IMG/VR virus record: IMGVR_UViG_3300030104_003559
Span: 1 to 40,186 of that record
Source: a virus
Length of the DNA: 40,186 nucleotides
Reading direction: 5' to 3' (one strand)
In this document: piece after piece, positions 1-9,410 of the stretch
Layout of the letters: every line of letters starts with the position of its first letter
How positions within the stretch are numbered: position 1 is the stretch's first letter
Program-made: the position numbers and the translations under genes
The notes under the pieces: model-generated
What the model was told of the DNA's origin: nothing
What the model saw: the letters and a program-made list of their open reading frames with translations, nothing else
Database searches by the model: none

Positions 1-69
1 AATATCGTCAATGTAGGTGACCTTAGTACTTGCCCCTACCCCCAGTAACAGCTGCTGCATTGGTGACAT
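1..69 (-). CDS. Tail fibre protein, N-terminal 23 codons (runs off left edge)
   Basis: An ATG at 69-67 opens a frame with no stop to the window edge. The first residues read MSPMQQLLLGVG and continue to TYIDD, a beginning I associate with tail-fibre proteins of marine phages. A strong ribosome binding site, GGAGG on the minus strand at 83-79, lies nine bases before the start, so the start is well supported. The gene follows the collagen-like fibre gene in the same direction after a 38-base gap. It probably continues into the fibre frame that enters the right edge at 40186, since both partial pieces are in a compatible phase, though some bases may be missing between the edges. Confidence 0.65.
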   Translation of the reverse strand, partial: MSPMQQLLLGVGASTKVTYIDDI

Positions 70-78
70 AATTAATAA

Positions 79-83
79 CCTCC
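79..83 (-). promoter_or_regulatory. Shine-Dalgarno site of the edge fibre gene
   Basis: On the minus strand GGAGG stands nine bases upstream of the ATG at 69. It is one of the few strong ribosome binding sites in this genome and fixes the start of the partial gene. Confidence 0.6.
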
Positions 84-107
84 GTGTGTGTTAGTTAGTA
101 GGTACAT

Positions 108-3100
108 TTATGACAACCCTGCACCTGAGATATAGGCAGTAGTGTTATGAGTAAAATAGATAGTCGCCATACCTCTTGTAGCTAAGGTTCTATTCGCACT
201 TGTTCCATCTGCCGTGTAATACAATACTGACCCTTTATTTATTGTTATATCTGCATTGGTGTTATTGATGATTGTCACAGCATCTCCCCCAGAAAAAATG
301 CTGTCAGCAATAGTCACATTACCACTAGCTAAAATAGTTTTGCCAGCATCAGCCGCTACTAAATCATAATTACCAGATCCACTTTGAGTATTTAAAGGTA
401 TAGAACGCAGATCTCCCTTTGAATCTGATACCGTTCCAGTGCCTGTAACATTGCCGCAACCTATAGTCCCAACAGTAATATTTGGGGAGCCTGTAAGACC
501 TGCTGCTGTCCCAGTTGTATCTTGATTAAGTGTTGGAACCCTAGCCGCTGGAATTGTTCCAGAAGTTAAATTACTTGCATTAGACGAAAATGCTTTAACA
601 GATTGTTGACTAGGTACTTTTGTGGCAGAGTCAGTTGCCATGTTGTCTTCATCTAATAAATCAGATGAAATTGAATAAGGTGCTGTCCAAGTAGTTACAC
701 CACTACCGTTTGTTTTTAATAAATAATTATTTGTACCGCCGTTTGGAGGAAGTTGAAAAGTTGGGTTGCCACTGAATTGATTATGTGGAGGTGCTTTGAC
801 CGCTATATAGTGAGCATTGCTTACTTCGCAATAAAGTCTTAATTCTGATTGTGAACCTGTGTTTTTTATTCCTAAAACACCACTAGAAATAGATTTAGAA
901 TTCATATCTAAATCGCCTCCTAGTTGTGGAGTCGTATCACCAACAACGTCAGTAATTCCTACATTTGCATTAGCAGCAATACCAGAAAGCTTACTTTTTT
1001 CTGCGTCTGTAAAAGCATTTGTATTTGAATTATTTTCATAAGCCGTTTTTATCTCTGCATCTGTTTGATCCGCAGTAGCACTGGCTTCAATAGCATTTAA
1101 TTTACTGTGATCCGCATCTGTAAATACATTGCTATCACTAGCAGCTTCAACGGCAGCCCTGATTTCTGCATTTGTCTGATCTCCAGTAGCACTAGCTTCT
1201 ATAGCAGCTAATTTAGATTTTTCAGCGTCTGTAAAAGCGTTAGTATTTGACTCGTTTTCATAGGCAGTCTTTATTTCAGCACCTGTTTGATCCGCAGTAG
1301 CACTTGCCTCTATTGCATTTAGTTTTGAATGATCTGCGTCAGTAAAAGTATTGGAATCAGAAGCCGCCTCAACCGCCGCTGCTATTTGTGCTGCTGATAT
1401 TGCCCCAGTATTTCCATTAACAGAAAGAACAGCATCAGTTGGAGTTCTTAGCAGTGTGAAATCTGCCATACTGCCAGCACTGCCACTGTTTCTTACATAC
1501 GATTTATTCTCATCAGTACGAACAACAATATCTCCCTCTTGTGTCGTTAGTGCTAATTGTGCTGATTGGTTGGCAGCTTCTTGAACAGTTGTTAAAGCTA
1601 AAGACGTTACAGAAAACTGTGTACCATTTAATTGAAGACCTGTTCCAGCGGTGTAAGTTGTATCAGAACTATTTGCATCAACATATGCTTTGACACTCTG
1701 TTGACTAGGAACTTTCGTAGCTGAGTTGGTAGCCATATTATCTTCATCAAGCAAATCAGAAGATATAGAGTAGTTATTGGCAGAAGTAGCTATACCTGAT
1801 AATTTTGTTTTTTCTGCATCGGTAAAGGCATTAGTATTTGATTCACCCTCATAAGCTGATTTAATTTCAGCACCCGTTTGGTCAGCCGTGGCACTAGCTT
1901 CTATTCCATCAAGTTTTGTTTTTAATGCGTCAGTAAAATTGTTTTTAGTTAGACCGTTATCACCTACTGAATAAGTTGTATTCGTAGAGGCAAAATTTAA
2001 CTTTCCGCTTGCATCGTCATAAGTAACAGCAATATTTGTTTCTGTGTTACCAGAAACCATTGCTCCGATAATGTCTTGAACTTCTTCAGTTGTTAATTGT
2101 GTATCTGTATTGGTAACAGTGTTTGTAAATGTTATTTTATCTCCTGATCTTGCAACGCTTAAACCTGTACCTGCTTCAAGTACAACGTCATCTGTTCCAG
2201 AACCACTGTCAGTTAATCTGATTTTCTCTTCATCTGCATTGTCTCCATCAACACAGGAAATTGTGTAAGTAACATTTACTTCTGCTCCTGTAGCAATACC
2301 ATCTAGTTTTGTCTTATCCGCACTAGATTGTAATCCTGCATTTGTTGTGGTTGCTTCAGGCAAAGTAGCGTTTGTACCTGTGCTACTTGCTATCTCTCTT
2401 GTACCTGCTGTATAACTTAAATTAGTCGCTCCAGTATGAGCATCTACATAAGCTTTAATTGACTGTTGACTAGCTACTTTTGTAGCAGAATCACTAGCCA
2501 TATTATCTTCATCTAATAAATCAGATGAAATTGAATAATTATTAGCAGAGGCAGCAACACCATCAAGCTTGTTTTTTAAAGCATCGGTAAAGTTGTTTTG
2601 TGATAATTCACCATCTTGTATTGAGTAGGTAGTGTTGGTGTCTGGAGGAACAGCCCACTCCATACCATTGGCTGTATAACCTAAAAACTTATTTGTACCG
2701 CTAGGAGCTGCGTGAATATCTAACTTTGCTTCTGCAATAGTATCGTCAGCTATTTTTGAATTTGTTACGGCACTACTATCAATGGTCCATGTATTGTTCC
2801 CTGCTCCTGAAACAACAATATCTCCTTTGTCTCCACTGGTTAACCCTTCACCATCTTGACCAGCAGGACCAGTAGCTCCAGTAGCTCCAGTTGCACCAGT
2901 TGCACCAGTATTACCTTGTGGACCTTGAGGACCAGTCGCTCCCGTTGCTCCTTGTAAATATGATGTTCCACTACCCCATGCACCACTAGCTTTAGGGCCA
3001 TATATTTGATCATTAGTTGTATCAATATAAAAATCCCCATCAACTCCAAGTCCTGAACTAGGAGCACCAGAGCCATTTAAAATTGTTTTTCCGTCAGCCC

Positions 3101-4070
3101 CTGCTGGACCAGTAACACCTTGTACACCTTGAATACCTTGAGATCCTGTCGCACCAGTATCTCCTTTAGGAATAGTAAAATTAAAAGTTGCCGCACTAGA
3201 AGAACCACTGTTTGTAACAGAAGCGTTAGAACCTGCACTGCCTGTGCTTGTGCTTCCTACCGCTATGGTTGCGGCTGTTCCTGTTGCTCCTGTATCTCCT
3301 TTATCTCCAGTCCTTGCAAACGTGATAATTACATCTTCACTAGCACTAAAAGAAGTAGAACCAGAAACATAAGCACAAGTTACTTTGTGATAACCAGTAG
3401 CTTCAGTTGCTGCTGAAATTGTAAATAGTGCAAAATCATCTGCATTTGTTTTATTAGATATTTTAAAATGTCCTTTTATTGTTGATGTTGAATCATCTAT
3501 TGTTCTTAAAAACGATTGAATATCTGTTCCGTCGTCATCTACATCATCTATAAATAAAGAACTAGCAGAAGATATATTTGCATTATTAAACTTTAGTTTG
3601 CCTGCCCCAGGATCACTGTCAGCAGTAGAGGTATCAAATGTGTAGTCAAAAGTTGCACCACCAAAAGCTCCTGTAGCTCCTGTATTTCCCGTAACACCTT
3701 GAATCCCTTGAATCCCTTGTGGTCCAGTTGCACCAGTGTTACCTGTGTCTCCTTTTTCTCCTTGAACCCCCTGTGGTCCTGTATTACCTGTAGCCCCCTG
3801 TGGTCCTTGAGGTCCAGCTGCCCCCGTTGGACCTTGTGGACCTTGTGGACCTGTTGAACCTGTATCACCTTTAGGAACAGTAAAATTTAAAACTGCTGCT
3901 GTTCCTGTACCTGTATTGGTTACAGAAGCGTTACTTCCTGCATTGCCTGTTGTGGTTGTTCCAATACTTACAGTTGCTGAACCATTTTGACCTGCTGCTC
4001 CTGCTGGCCCTTGGTCCCCTTGTGGTCCTTGTGGTCCTTCAGTTGTAATTGTGACTACAGAGTTTGACAT
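108..4070 (-). CDS. Collagen-like tail fibre, 1320 residues
   Basis: A very long, low-complexity structural protein, most likely a trimeric side or tip fibre that contacts the host. Gly-X-Y collagen-like triplets (GPQGPQG, GATGATG) occur near residues 12-30, 68-135, 258-268, 305-330 and 375-410. They are separated by repeated beta-rich segments containing GNAGSNASVTN or GSAGSNASVTN. The C-terminal two thirds carries two further repeat families: three copies around DLLDEDNMA, and tandem copies around FTDAEKSKL/IEASATADQT. The last 80 residues (from GKTILASGNV) look like a compact beta tip. The collagen triplets would wind into a trimer, so a trimeric fibre is expected. It lies between the 113-residue tail gene and the next fibre gene in the late operon. 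No clear Shine-Dalgarno precedes ATG 4070. The host receptor cannot be told from the sequence. Confidence 0.85.
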   Translation of the reverse strand: MSNSVVTITTEGPQGPQGDQGPAGAAGQNGSATVSIGTTTTGNAGSNASVTNTGTGTAAVLNFTVPKGDTGSTGPQGPQGPTGAAGPQGPQGATGNTGPQGVQGEKGDTGNTGATGPQGIQGIQGVTGNTGATGAFGGATFDYTFDTSTADSDPGAGKLKFNNANISSASSLFIDDVDDDGTDIQSFLRTIDDSTSTIKGHFKISNKTNADDFALFTISAATEATGYHKVTCAYVSGSTSFSASEDVIITFARTGDKGDTGATGTAATIAVGSTSTGSAGSNASVTNSGSSSAATFNFTIPKGDTGATGSQGIQGVQGVTGPAGADGKTILNGSGAPSSGLGVDGDFYIDTTNDQIYGPKASGAWGSGTSYLQGATGATGPQGPQGNTGATGATGATGATGPAGQDGEGLTSGDKGDIVVSGAGNNTWTIDSSAVTNSKIADDTIAEAKLDIHAAPSGTNKFLGYTANGMEWAVPPDTNTTYSIQDGELSQNNFTDALKNKLDGVAASANNYSISSDLLDEDNMASDSATKVASQQSIKAYVDAHTGATNLSYTAGTREIASSTGTNATLPEATTTNAGLQSSADKTKLDGIATGAEVNVTYTISCVDGDNADEEKIRLTDSGSGTDDVVLEAGTGLSVARSGDKITFTNTVTNTDTQLTTEEVQDIIGAMVSGNTETNIAVTYDDASGKLNFASTNTTYSVGDNGLTKNNFTDALKTKLDGIEASATADQTGAEIKSAYEGESNTNAFTDAEKTKLSGIATSANNYSISSDLLDEDNMATNSATKVPSQQSVKAYVDANSSDTTYTAGTGLQLNGTQFSVTSLALTTVQEAANQSAQLALTTQEGDIVVRTDENKSYVRNSGSAGSMADFTLLRTPTDAVLSVNGNTGAISAAQIAAAVEAASDSNTFTDADHSKLNAIEASATADQTGAEIKTAYENESNTNAFTDAEKSKLAAIEASATGDQTNAEIRAAVEAASDSNVFTDADHSKLNAIEASATADQTDAEIKTAYENNSNTNAFTDAEKSKLSGIAANANVGITDVVGDTTPQLGGDLDMNSKSISSGVLGIKNTGSQSELRLYCEVSNAHYIAVKAPPHNQFSGNPTFQLPPNGGTNNYLLKTNGSGVTTWTAPYSISSDLLDEDNMATDSATKVPSQQSVKAFSSNASNLTSGTIPAARVPTLNQDTTGTAAGLTGSPNITVGTIGCGNVTGTGTVSDSKGDLRSIPLNTQSGSGNYDLVAADAGKTILASGNVTIADSIFSGGDAVTIINNTNADITINKGSVLYYTADGTSANRTLATRGMATIYFTHNTTAYISGAGLS
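588..679 (-). repeat. Fibre repeat DLLDEDNMA, copy 3
   Basis: This copy encodes YSISSDLLDEDNMATDSATK and the PSQQSVKA that follows. Closely related copies are at about 1674-1775 and 2436-2538, about 30 residues each, with nearly the same DNA. They are dispersed rather than tandem, which suggests duplication of a larger fibre module. Confidence 0.65.
966..1345 (-). repeat. Tandem coding repeats in the fibre (FTDAEKSKL / IEASATADQT units)
   Basis: Four similar units of about 114-117 bases follow each other, visible as the recurring stretch around TCTGTAAAAGC near 993, 1100, 1216 and 1331. Each encodes 38-39 residues with FTDA(E/D)(K/H)SKL and EASAT(A/G)DQT(G/N)AEI. Two types alternate (AYENESNTN versus AVEAASDSN). 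A related copy lies near 1800-1920. Such repeats can expand or contract by recombination and so change fibre length. Confidence 0.7.
1674..1775 (-). repeat. Fibre repeat DLLDEDNMA, copy 2
   Basis: Second copy of the 30-residue repeat with SISSDLLDEDNMA followed by PSQQSVKAYVDA. It matches the copies at 588-679 and 2436-2538 closely in DNA as well as in protein. Confidence 0.65.
2436..2538 (-). repeat. Fibre repeat DLLDEDNMA, copy 1
   Basis: First copy (nearest the N terminus), SISSDLLDEDNMA followed by ASQQSIKAYVDA. It is part of the three-copy dispersed repeat family of the collagen-like fibre. Confidence 0.65.
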
Positions 4071-4105
4071 AAGAGACTTTTAATTGACGGAATAACTAGC
4101 AAAAA

Positions 4106-4447
4106 TTAGGCTGTATAACCTTCATCCATAAAGATGATACCCTCTAACCAATATTCTTTCAGCCCTGAAGGATTAGTAAGCAGTACATCATATCTGTATT
4201 CATTATCTGTAAGTTGGGTTGTTTGAGTATCGGTCACGCTCCAGTCAAAAGTGCCTCCTGATGCACTTGTAATAGAAATACTTACATCTGCAGCTTTTGT
4301 TGTTCGGCTTTCGTTCCAAATTTGTGAAGTAACTGTATAACCAGTCAAATTGATAGCAGTATTATTGCCATCTTTGACACTTATTCCAAACTTATGATCT
4401 GAACGCCGTTGGATCATAAAATCATAGGTCTTAGGTGCTATAGCCAT
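4106..4447 (-). CDS. Small tail or baseplate-type protein
   Basis: A 113-residue protein with a beta-rich pattern: an N-terminal strand set (YDFMIQRRSDHKFGISVKDG), then INLTGYTVTSQIW, then DWSVTDTQTTQL and a final YWLEGIIFMDEG. The 'K.G...AINLTGYT' pattern is like the N-terminal beta domain of upper baseplate (BppU-type) and other tail proteins. I do not recognise the exact family. It lies between two fibre genes in the late operon, about 35 bases from the collagen fibre and 26 from the glycine-rich fibre, so a role in attaching or positioning fibres is likely. No good ribosome binding site is visible. Confidence 0.6.
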   Translation of the reverse strand: MAIAPKTYDFMIQRRSDHKFGISVKDGNNTAINLTGYTVTSQIWNESRTTKAADVSISITSASGGTFDWSVTDTQTTQLTDNEYRYDVLLTNPSGLKEYWLEGIIFMDEGYTA

Positions 4448-4473
4448 TAATCAATTTTTTTCTACAGTTTAGA

Positions 4474-5514
4474 TCACCAACTAAGAACAACAATAATTCC
4501 TTTAGTTCCAGCAGATCCCGTAGCACTTGTCGTACTCCATACCCCATCAGCTCCCTTCCCTGGACCTTTGCCCCAAAAAGTACCGCCACCTGATGACCTC
4601 ATGTCAACAAGGTTAAAACCTGTTGCTGTAGTCCCTGTGTAATTATTTATAGTTTGGAATTCTGCTTTTTCTCCATGACAATTTAATTGACCATTTTGAG
4701 CCAACCCAGCCCACCCTGGTCTGCTCATGTCAGTTGCAGCAGTTGTTACATATCCAACAGATGAACCTACCCCTCCTTCTCCCGTTATAACCAAACCAGT
4801 CCCCCCTGGAGTAAATCTGCTTATGCTCCCAGTTTGACCATTACCTGTTGCTGCAGGGCTTCCAGCTCCACCTGCTCCTACAACACAAGTTGCAGATGTA
4901 CCCATTTCTGTTTTGTTGTAAAAACGTATAGCAGTACCGCCGCCGCCGCCGCCTGAACTACCCCAATACCCGCCGCCGTGGGCTGTAACGCCTCCTGCTC
5001 CTCCTCCTGCTCCTGTGCAAATAACAAGAAAAGTATCACGTCCTGCTTCAGGAGTGAAGGTAGCACTTGATGAAGTGTTTTCAAAGACTTCAAATTTTGC
5101 TCCAGTAGTTAAGGCCAACCAAGCACCACCAGAATAAAACTCAAGAAAATTATTATTACCACCACCTTGAGTATTCAAACGAAAATCACCCTGACTTAAA
5201 TCTCCTCCTGTAGGTCTGTTCGCATCATTACCAGCAGGCAATGTTATTGATTTACCAGAAAAATTTGGATCTGCTGTAGGTGCTAATCCTAAATTTGTAG
5301 ATAAAGAACCTAAAGTGATCCACCCATTATTTGATCCATTTCTTAGCTTTAATTTGTTGTTTGCAGTATCAACCCAAGTTTTATACGCAACTGTAGTTGT
5401 AGGAGCACTAGAACCTGAATTATTTGTTTGAATATCTCCTAAGATATTGTTTAATTCAGACCTAAATTGAGAACCGCTAAGGTTTTCAACAATGTAATCT
5501 CTTTGATTAGTCAT
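4474..5514 (-). CDS. Glycine-rich tail fibre / adhesin
   Basis: A 346-residue fibre protein directly after the J-like gene; the gap is nil. The N-terminal 140 residues look like a tail-attachment and shaft region (KTWVDTANNKLKLRNGSN, a motif common in phage tail fibres). The C-terminal half is extremely glycine-rich: GAGGGAGG, GGGYWGSSGGGGGG, GAGGAGSPAATG. It ends in a hydrophobic GIIVVLSW. Glycine-rich tips of this kind are known in phage adhesins, where they form a polyglycine sandwich that carries the receptor loops. The DNA of this part has local runs of GCC/GCG repeats and is more GC-rich than its neighbours. The receptor is unknown. Confidence 0.75.
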   Translation of the reverse strand: MTNQRDYIVENLSGSQFRSELNNILGDIQTNNSGSSAPTTTVAYKTWVDTANNKLKLRNGSNNGWITLGSLSTNLGLAPTADPNFSGKSITLPAGNDANRPTGGDLSQGDFRLNTQGGGNNNFLEFYSGGAWLALTTGAKFEVFENTSSSATFTPEAGRDTFLVICTGAGGGAGGVTAHGGGYWGSSGGGGGGTAIRFYNKTEMGTSATCVVGAGGAGSPAATGNGQTGSISRFTPGGTGLVITGEGGVGSSVGYVTTAATDMSRPGWAGLAQNGQLNCHGEKAEFQTINNYTGTTATGFNLVDMRSSGGGTFWGKGPGKGADGVWSTTSATGSAGTKGIIVVLSW

Positions 5515-8500
5515 TTAATAACCTGATTGATTGACAGTAGACACTTGATTACCAAACCCAGAAGCACCCCATACAAAAGAACGGGCTTGACTACTATCGT
5601 TGGTTGTATTTTTAAATACTACTTGAAATCCTGTTCTTGTAATATTGCTAACTTCAAAGAAATCACCATCTTCTCTATTAATATTTGATTGAGTTATAAA
5701 TACACTTGGAGGTCTGTAAAAACCCGCCGAAAAATCTACCTGTAAAGGACCAGAGCCAGTAGTAATTGGTTCCGTAATACTTTCTGTTCTAGGTTGCAGC
5801 TCAACAACTACTCCTAATCTTCGTACGGCAATGTTTTGATCTGTGTTTGAGCTTGTTAATTGTAATTTAAATTCTATTGCTCTTGCTCTAACTAAAGAAC
5901 CTACAAGAGGCTGCCAATTGCTCCATGTTGGTGATGAATTAGGATTGTTATTTGTTGTTCTATAATAAAGAATTGCATTACAATCGCTAGATGTTAAAGC
6001 CAATTCATCATCAATAAGTCCCCACGTATCAATCAAATCGTTTTTACTGTCCCAAAGGCTTTCATCATCAAACATAAAACTGTTCAATTGTTTTTTTAAA
6101 TTCACGTCATAGATTTGTGTTAAATCAACAGAATTAGAGAAATAATATTCACCAGTTGCTGCTGTTACGTTATTAGAGACTGACAGTTTTAAAGAATCTA
6201 AAGTTGAATCATATGTTGTATTAGTTTTTGAACCTGTAAAATTAGCTGTATGTTCATCAACAAAATCCACTAAAAAACGATTGCTTACAGAAGGCATTAC
6301 GACAGTTGCTTTTGTTGCATCCCAATCTGCTAATAAATTTGAAGACGGCCCTGTTGATTTTCGGCCGCCATCATCTTCAAATTTCACAAGGTAAGCATTG
6401 ACCCCAGGTAACAATGGAACTTCTGCACTAGTTGAATTTCCTGGCAAAGTTTGATTTAAAGACTGTTGTGCATCTGCCCACCTTGCAGATGGATTATCTG
6501 ATTGAGCTATTAACACTTTTCCACCAAGCAATACATCTTTTTCAGTGCTTTTGTTCCACTGAAGTAAGCCTCTATCCTGATCAATTGGAGTTAAAGTTAC
6601 TCCAGTAACATCTGTTGGAGGTGCTGTTTTTCCAATTGATGTATGTGTTTTAGTAATAGGAGTTACTGACCTTAATCCTGACGCACTAATGCTATAAACT
6701 TCAATTTCATATGTTCCAGCAACTACATCTAAAATTTCTGTTTGTTTTGTTTTTTCTGATATTCTTGATTCCCAATTATTATTATTATATCTAAAACGAA
6801 CATAAGCATTAGCAGTGTTATTTGTCCAAGAAATTATTATTTTTACTCTTGCATTTCCTAAATTTTCATAAATTAATTCAGTCGTATCTATTCCTGTAGG
6901 AGTTGCAGGAGCTACATTTAGATTTGTAATAGTTCTTGTCGTTAATGATATACCACTTTCAACAGCATTATATTTAGAAGAATTATAGGAAACAGCAGTA
7001 ATCCCATAGTTTATTCCATCTTGTTCTTCTACTGAGACAACACGCCATGTTGATGTTTGTATATTTGAATTTTGATAAACCCATAACGAATTGGCATTAG
7101 GAGCAGCAGAGAAACTAGAAGATAAATTGACAACACCTGATGAAATACTGCTTATAGATTTAGTTTCAACCGTGCCATTAGGGAGAATGACAGAAAGAGT
7201 GGGACTACTAGAAACCACTAAGCCTGTTGCATCATCAACAGTAATAGCAGTCGTTGTTGCACTTTTTATACGTCCTGACTTTCTAGATCCTGCTTTCATT
7301 TCATCGGCTATTTCTATTACTTGTCCTGGCCTACAAAGTACCCCTGCTTCTATAGAAGTAACGAAAGTGCAAGTCTCACGTTCATTATTTTCTGTATATA
7401 AAAGCCACTCTCCTAGTCTTCTAGCCTGCCCTCTACTAGTACAAGCAAAAGCATCAATATTTTTGACAATAGAACCATATTTTGAAATGTTTGCATTGCT
7501 TTTCACCTCTTCATATCCAAAATCCCTTAATTCATTATCAAAGTATCTAACAACAGCAACAGTAGCTCTGTTCTTTTGACTACTCGTTTGATATGTGAAA
7601 CCTGGCTCTAATACATTTGCGATACTAAATAAATAACTAGTATCTTGAGGAGAATCTTGTGTTAAAGAAACAGAACCTGCTTCCCAATAAGCTTGTGCCC
7701 TAAATACAGAACATAATTGATTAATTACAGTATAGGCTTCTTGTGCTGTTTGTATATTTACGTTGCAAGCAAAACGAGGCTCAGTGCCTCCAGCTCCATC
7801 ACTAATTTGAGCACTAGAATAAACACTAGCGGCATAAAAGGAAAACTTATCTAAATCAGCATCAGCTAAATAAATACCTAATCCATACCTAGAAGAAGTT
7901 AACAAATCAAATAAAATCCAAGCTGGGTCATTTGTGACTACCGCCGCCCCTAAAGTTCCATTAAATGTTCCTGAATAAGAAAGACTTCCATCAGCTCTAA
8001 CTGTTGCATTGTGAGGTACTCGAACTGTTTTGCCCTTAATTAAATATGTTCTCTTAGGAATACTTGAAAATTGTTCAGCATCTATTCTCAAACCAACTAA
8101 TGCTGAATTTAGATAAGCTCTTGAATCATAAATAATTTCTGTGTATGTATTCCACTGAAACGCATTTACTAATTTTGGATTGGTTGAATCATCTGTAATT
8201 CTTGTGACTTTTATATTGACAGGAAAAGAACCGTCTAATTTCAATACATAATCTCTTTGATATAAATCACCTGTTCTACCTTTTATTTTTCCATCATTAC
8301 CAGATACTTTAGTTTGATAACTCCCTCCAGAATACTGAACAGCAATTTCCAAGTCAATCTCACTACCTTCAATATCACCTTCATCAGTAATTAATTGCAA
8401 TTGAGGTACATCAATAGTTACTTTTACAGCCTCAATATTTGAATTAGTTATTGACTTAACTCCAGGTGAATTTTTTGCTATTGTGCCTAAACCTGTATTT

Positions 8501-8793
8501 TTTACCTGTGCTGTGTTTTCAGTTAAAGGTATAACTGTTTGAGAAGATGTTCCTGTTCTCTCTGCATATGAAACATCTTTAAAGTTAAAACTATTATCTG
8601 CATTTTGCAAAGGTGTATCATTTAAAAATATTGATTTTGCACCGTCTACTAAACCACCTATCTCACCCTCTGAAAGGAGATCAAGGACACGACCAAATTG
8701 CTTTGATTCAAGATTATCTTTTGCTGTAGAAGTTGAACCGCCGCCGCCTCCCCCTTTACCGTTGCCGCCTGAGCCAATAACTAGATTTGTCAT
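5515..8793 (-). CDS. J: Tail tip attachment protein, lambda J-like
   Basis: A 1092-residue central tail-tip protein of the lambda J family, which closes the tail end and contacts the receptor. After a poly-glycine N terminus come segments typical of J: GRVLDLLSEGEIGGLVDG at about residue 33, SRYGLGIYL at about 300, a central domain with RQ.RRLGEWLLYTEN, CRPGQVIEIAD, and fibronectin III-like segments around 640-800. The C-terminal 300 residues diverge, as expected for the receptor-facing part. Length is close to lambda J (1132 residues). The start overlaps the stop of the I-like gene (ATGA), implying translational coupling. Two fibre genes follow, so receptor recognition is probably shared. 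Confidence 0.92.
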   Translation of the reverse strand: MTNLVIGSGGNGKGGGGGGSTSTAKDNLESKQFGRVLDLLSEGEIGGLVDGAKSIFLNDTPLQNADNSFNFKDVSYAERTGTSSQTVIPLTENTAQVKNTGLGTIAKNSPGVKSITNSNIEAVKVTIDVPQLQLITDEGDIEGSEIDLEIAVQYSGGSYQTKVSGNDGKIKGRTGDLYQRDYVLKLDGSFPVNIKVTRITDDSTNPKLVNAFQWNTYTEIIYDSRAYLNSALVGLRIDAEQFSSIPKRTYLIKGKTVRVPHNATVRADGSLSYSGTFNGTLGAAVVTNDPAWILFDLLTSSRYGLGIYLADADLDKFSFYAASVYSSAQISDGAGGTEPRFACNVNIQTAQEAYTVINQLCSVFRAQAYWEAGSVSLTQDSPQDTSYLFSIANVLEPGFTYQTSSQKNRATVAVVRYFDNELRDFGYEEVKSNANISKYGSIVKNIDAFACTSRGQARRLGEWLLYTENNERETCTFVTSIEAGVLCRPGQVIEIADEMKAGSRKSGRIKSATTTAITVDDATGLVVSSSPTLSVILPNGTVETKSISSISSGVVNLSSSFSAAPNANSLWVYQNSNIQTSTWRVVSVEEQDGINYGITAVSYNSSKYNAVESGISLTTRTITNLNVAPATPTGIDTTELIYENLGNARVKIIISWTNNTANAYVRFRYNNNNWESRISEKTKQTEILDVVAGTYEIEVYSISASGLRSVTPITKTHTSIGKTAPPTDVTGVTLTPIDQDRGLLQWNKSTEKDVLLGGKVLIAQSDNPSARWADAQQSLNQTLPGNSTSAEVPLLPGVNAYLVKFEDDGGRKSTGPSSNLLADWDATKATVVMPSVSNRFLVDFVDEHTANFTGSKTNTTYDSTLDSLKLSVSNNVTAATGEYYFSNSVDLTQIYDVNLKKQLNSFMFDDESLWDSKNDLIDTWGLIDDELALTSSDCNAILYYRTTNNNPNSSPTWSNWQPLVGSLVRARAIEFKLQLTSSNTDQNIAVRRLGVVVELQPRTESITEPITTGSGPLQVDFSAGFYRPPSVFITQSNINREDGDFFEVSNITRTGFQVVFKNTTNDSSQARSFVWGASGFGNQVSTVNQSGY

Positions 8794-9410
8794 GCTTCTA
8801 CCTCAATTTGTTGTGTATCAATTGCCGCTGAAATAACGACAGAACCTACTAAGACTTCTGAACCATAAACGATAGGAACAGCAACGCCAGCACGACTTGT
8901 GTTTTGTATTCCACTAAAACTAAAACTTCGCCTTGGGTCTTGCTCTGAAGAAGGGACAGGAGGAACAGGTGTAAGTAAGCCAGAAATACCACTAAGAACT
9001 AAACCAATTCCTAAATTACCTGCTAAAGCTGCTGCTGAAAAACCCCCTGCACTTGCCGCAAAACCTACTCCTCCTGCACCTGCCGCAAAACCCACCCCTG
9101 GAGCTGCTATTGCTACACCAATCAAAGCAGCACCTAATATAATTTTTCCTACGTTTCCTCCTGCTCCTCCCACAACAGGGATAATAGATATATCACTTTG
9201 ACCAGTTGGGTAATGCAATTCGTCTTCTGATAAATCCCAACTTCCAGCCGACACTTTGTATTGACGATCAAACATGTGTTTTTCTATTCCTTTAAAATTA
9301 ACGCATAAAAATTTCATGGCTTGAACAACATTATTAACTTCCGCTTCTAAAACACGTTCTCCTACAAATTTAGCTAGTTCGCCATATAGTTTTATCTTAC
9401 GCAAAGTCAT
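8790..9410 (-). CDS. I: Tail assembly protein, lambda I-like
   Basis: A 206-residue protein with the lambda I layout. The N-terminal ubiquitin/ThiS-like part has RKIKLYGELAKFVG and the pattern NVVQAMKFLCVNFKG. It is followed by IIPVVGGAGGN, then a long glycine/alanine-rich hydrophobic segment (about residues 85-155), and a C-terminal part with VPIVYGSEVLVGS. The last motif is typical of this family. It acts in assembly of the tail tip together with K and J. It overlaps the K-like gene by 14 bases at its start and J by 4 bases at its end, a tight K-I-J operon as in lambda. Confidence 0.88.
   Translation of the reverse strand: MTLRKIKLYGELAKFVGERVLEAEVNNVVQAMKFLCVNFKGIEKHMFDRQYKVSAGSWDLSEDELHYPTGQSDISIIPVVGGAGGNVGKIILGAALIGVAIAAPGVGFAAGAGGVGFAASAGGFSAAALAGNLGIGLVLSGISGLLTPVPPVPSSEQDPRRSFSFSGIQNTSRAGVAVPIVYGSEVLVGSVVISAAIDTQQIEVEA

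Noticed and set aside
3120-3416. Plus-strand open frame of 98 codons rich in C, R and S
   Set aside because: It is the reverse of the collagen-like fibre gene; repetitive Gly/Ser/Thr codons give long open frames on the other strand. No start signal.
7091-7579. Plus-strand open frame of 162 codons inside the J-like gene
   Set aside because: It is a shadow of J; the J frame has clear family motifs across the whole stretch.
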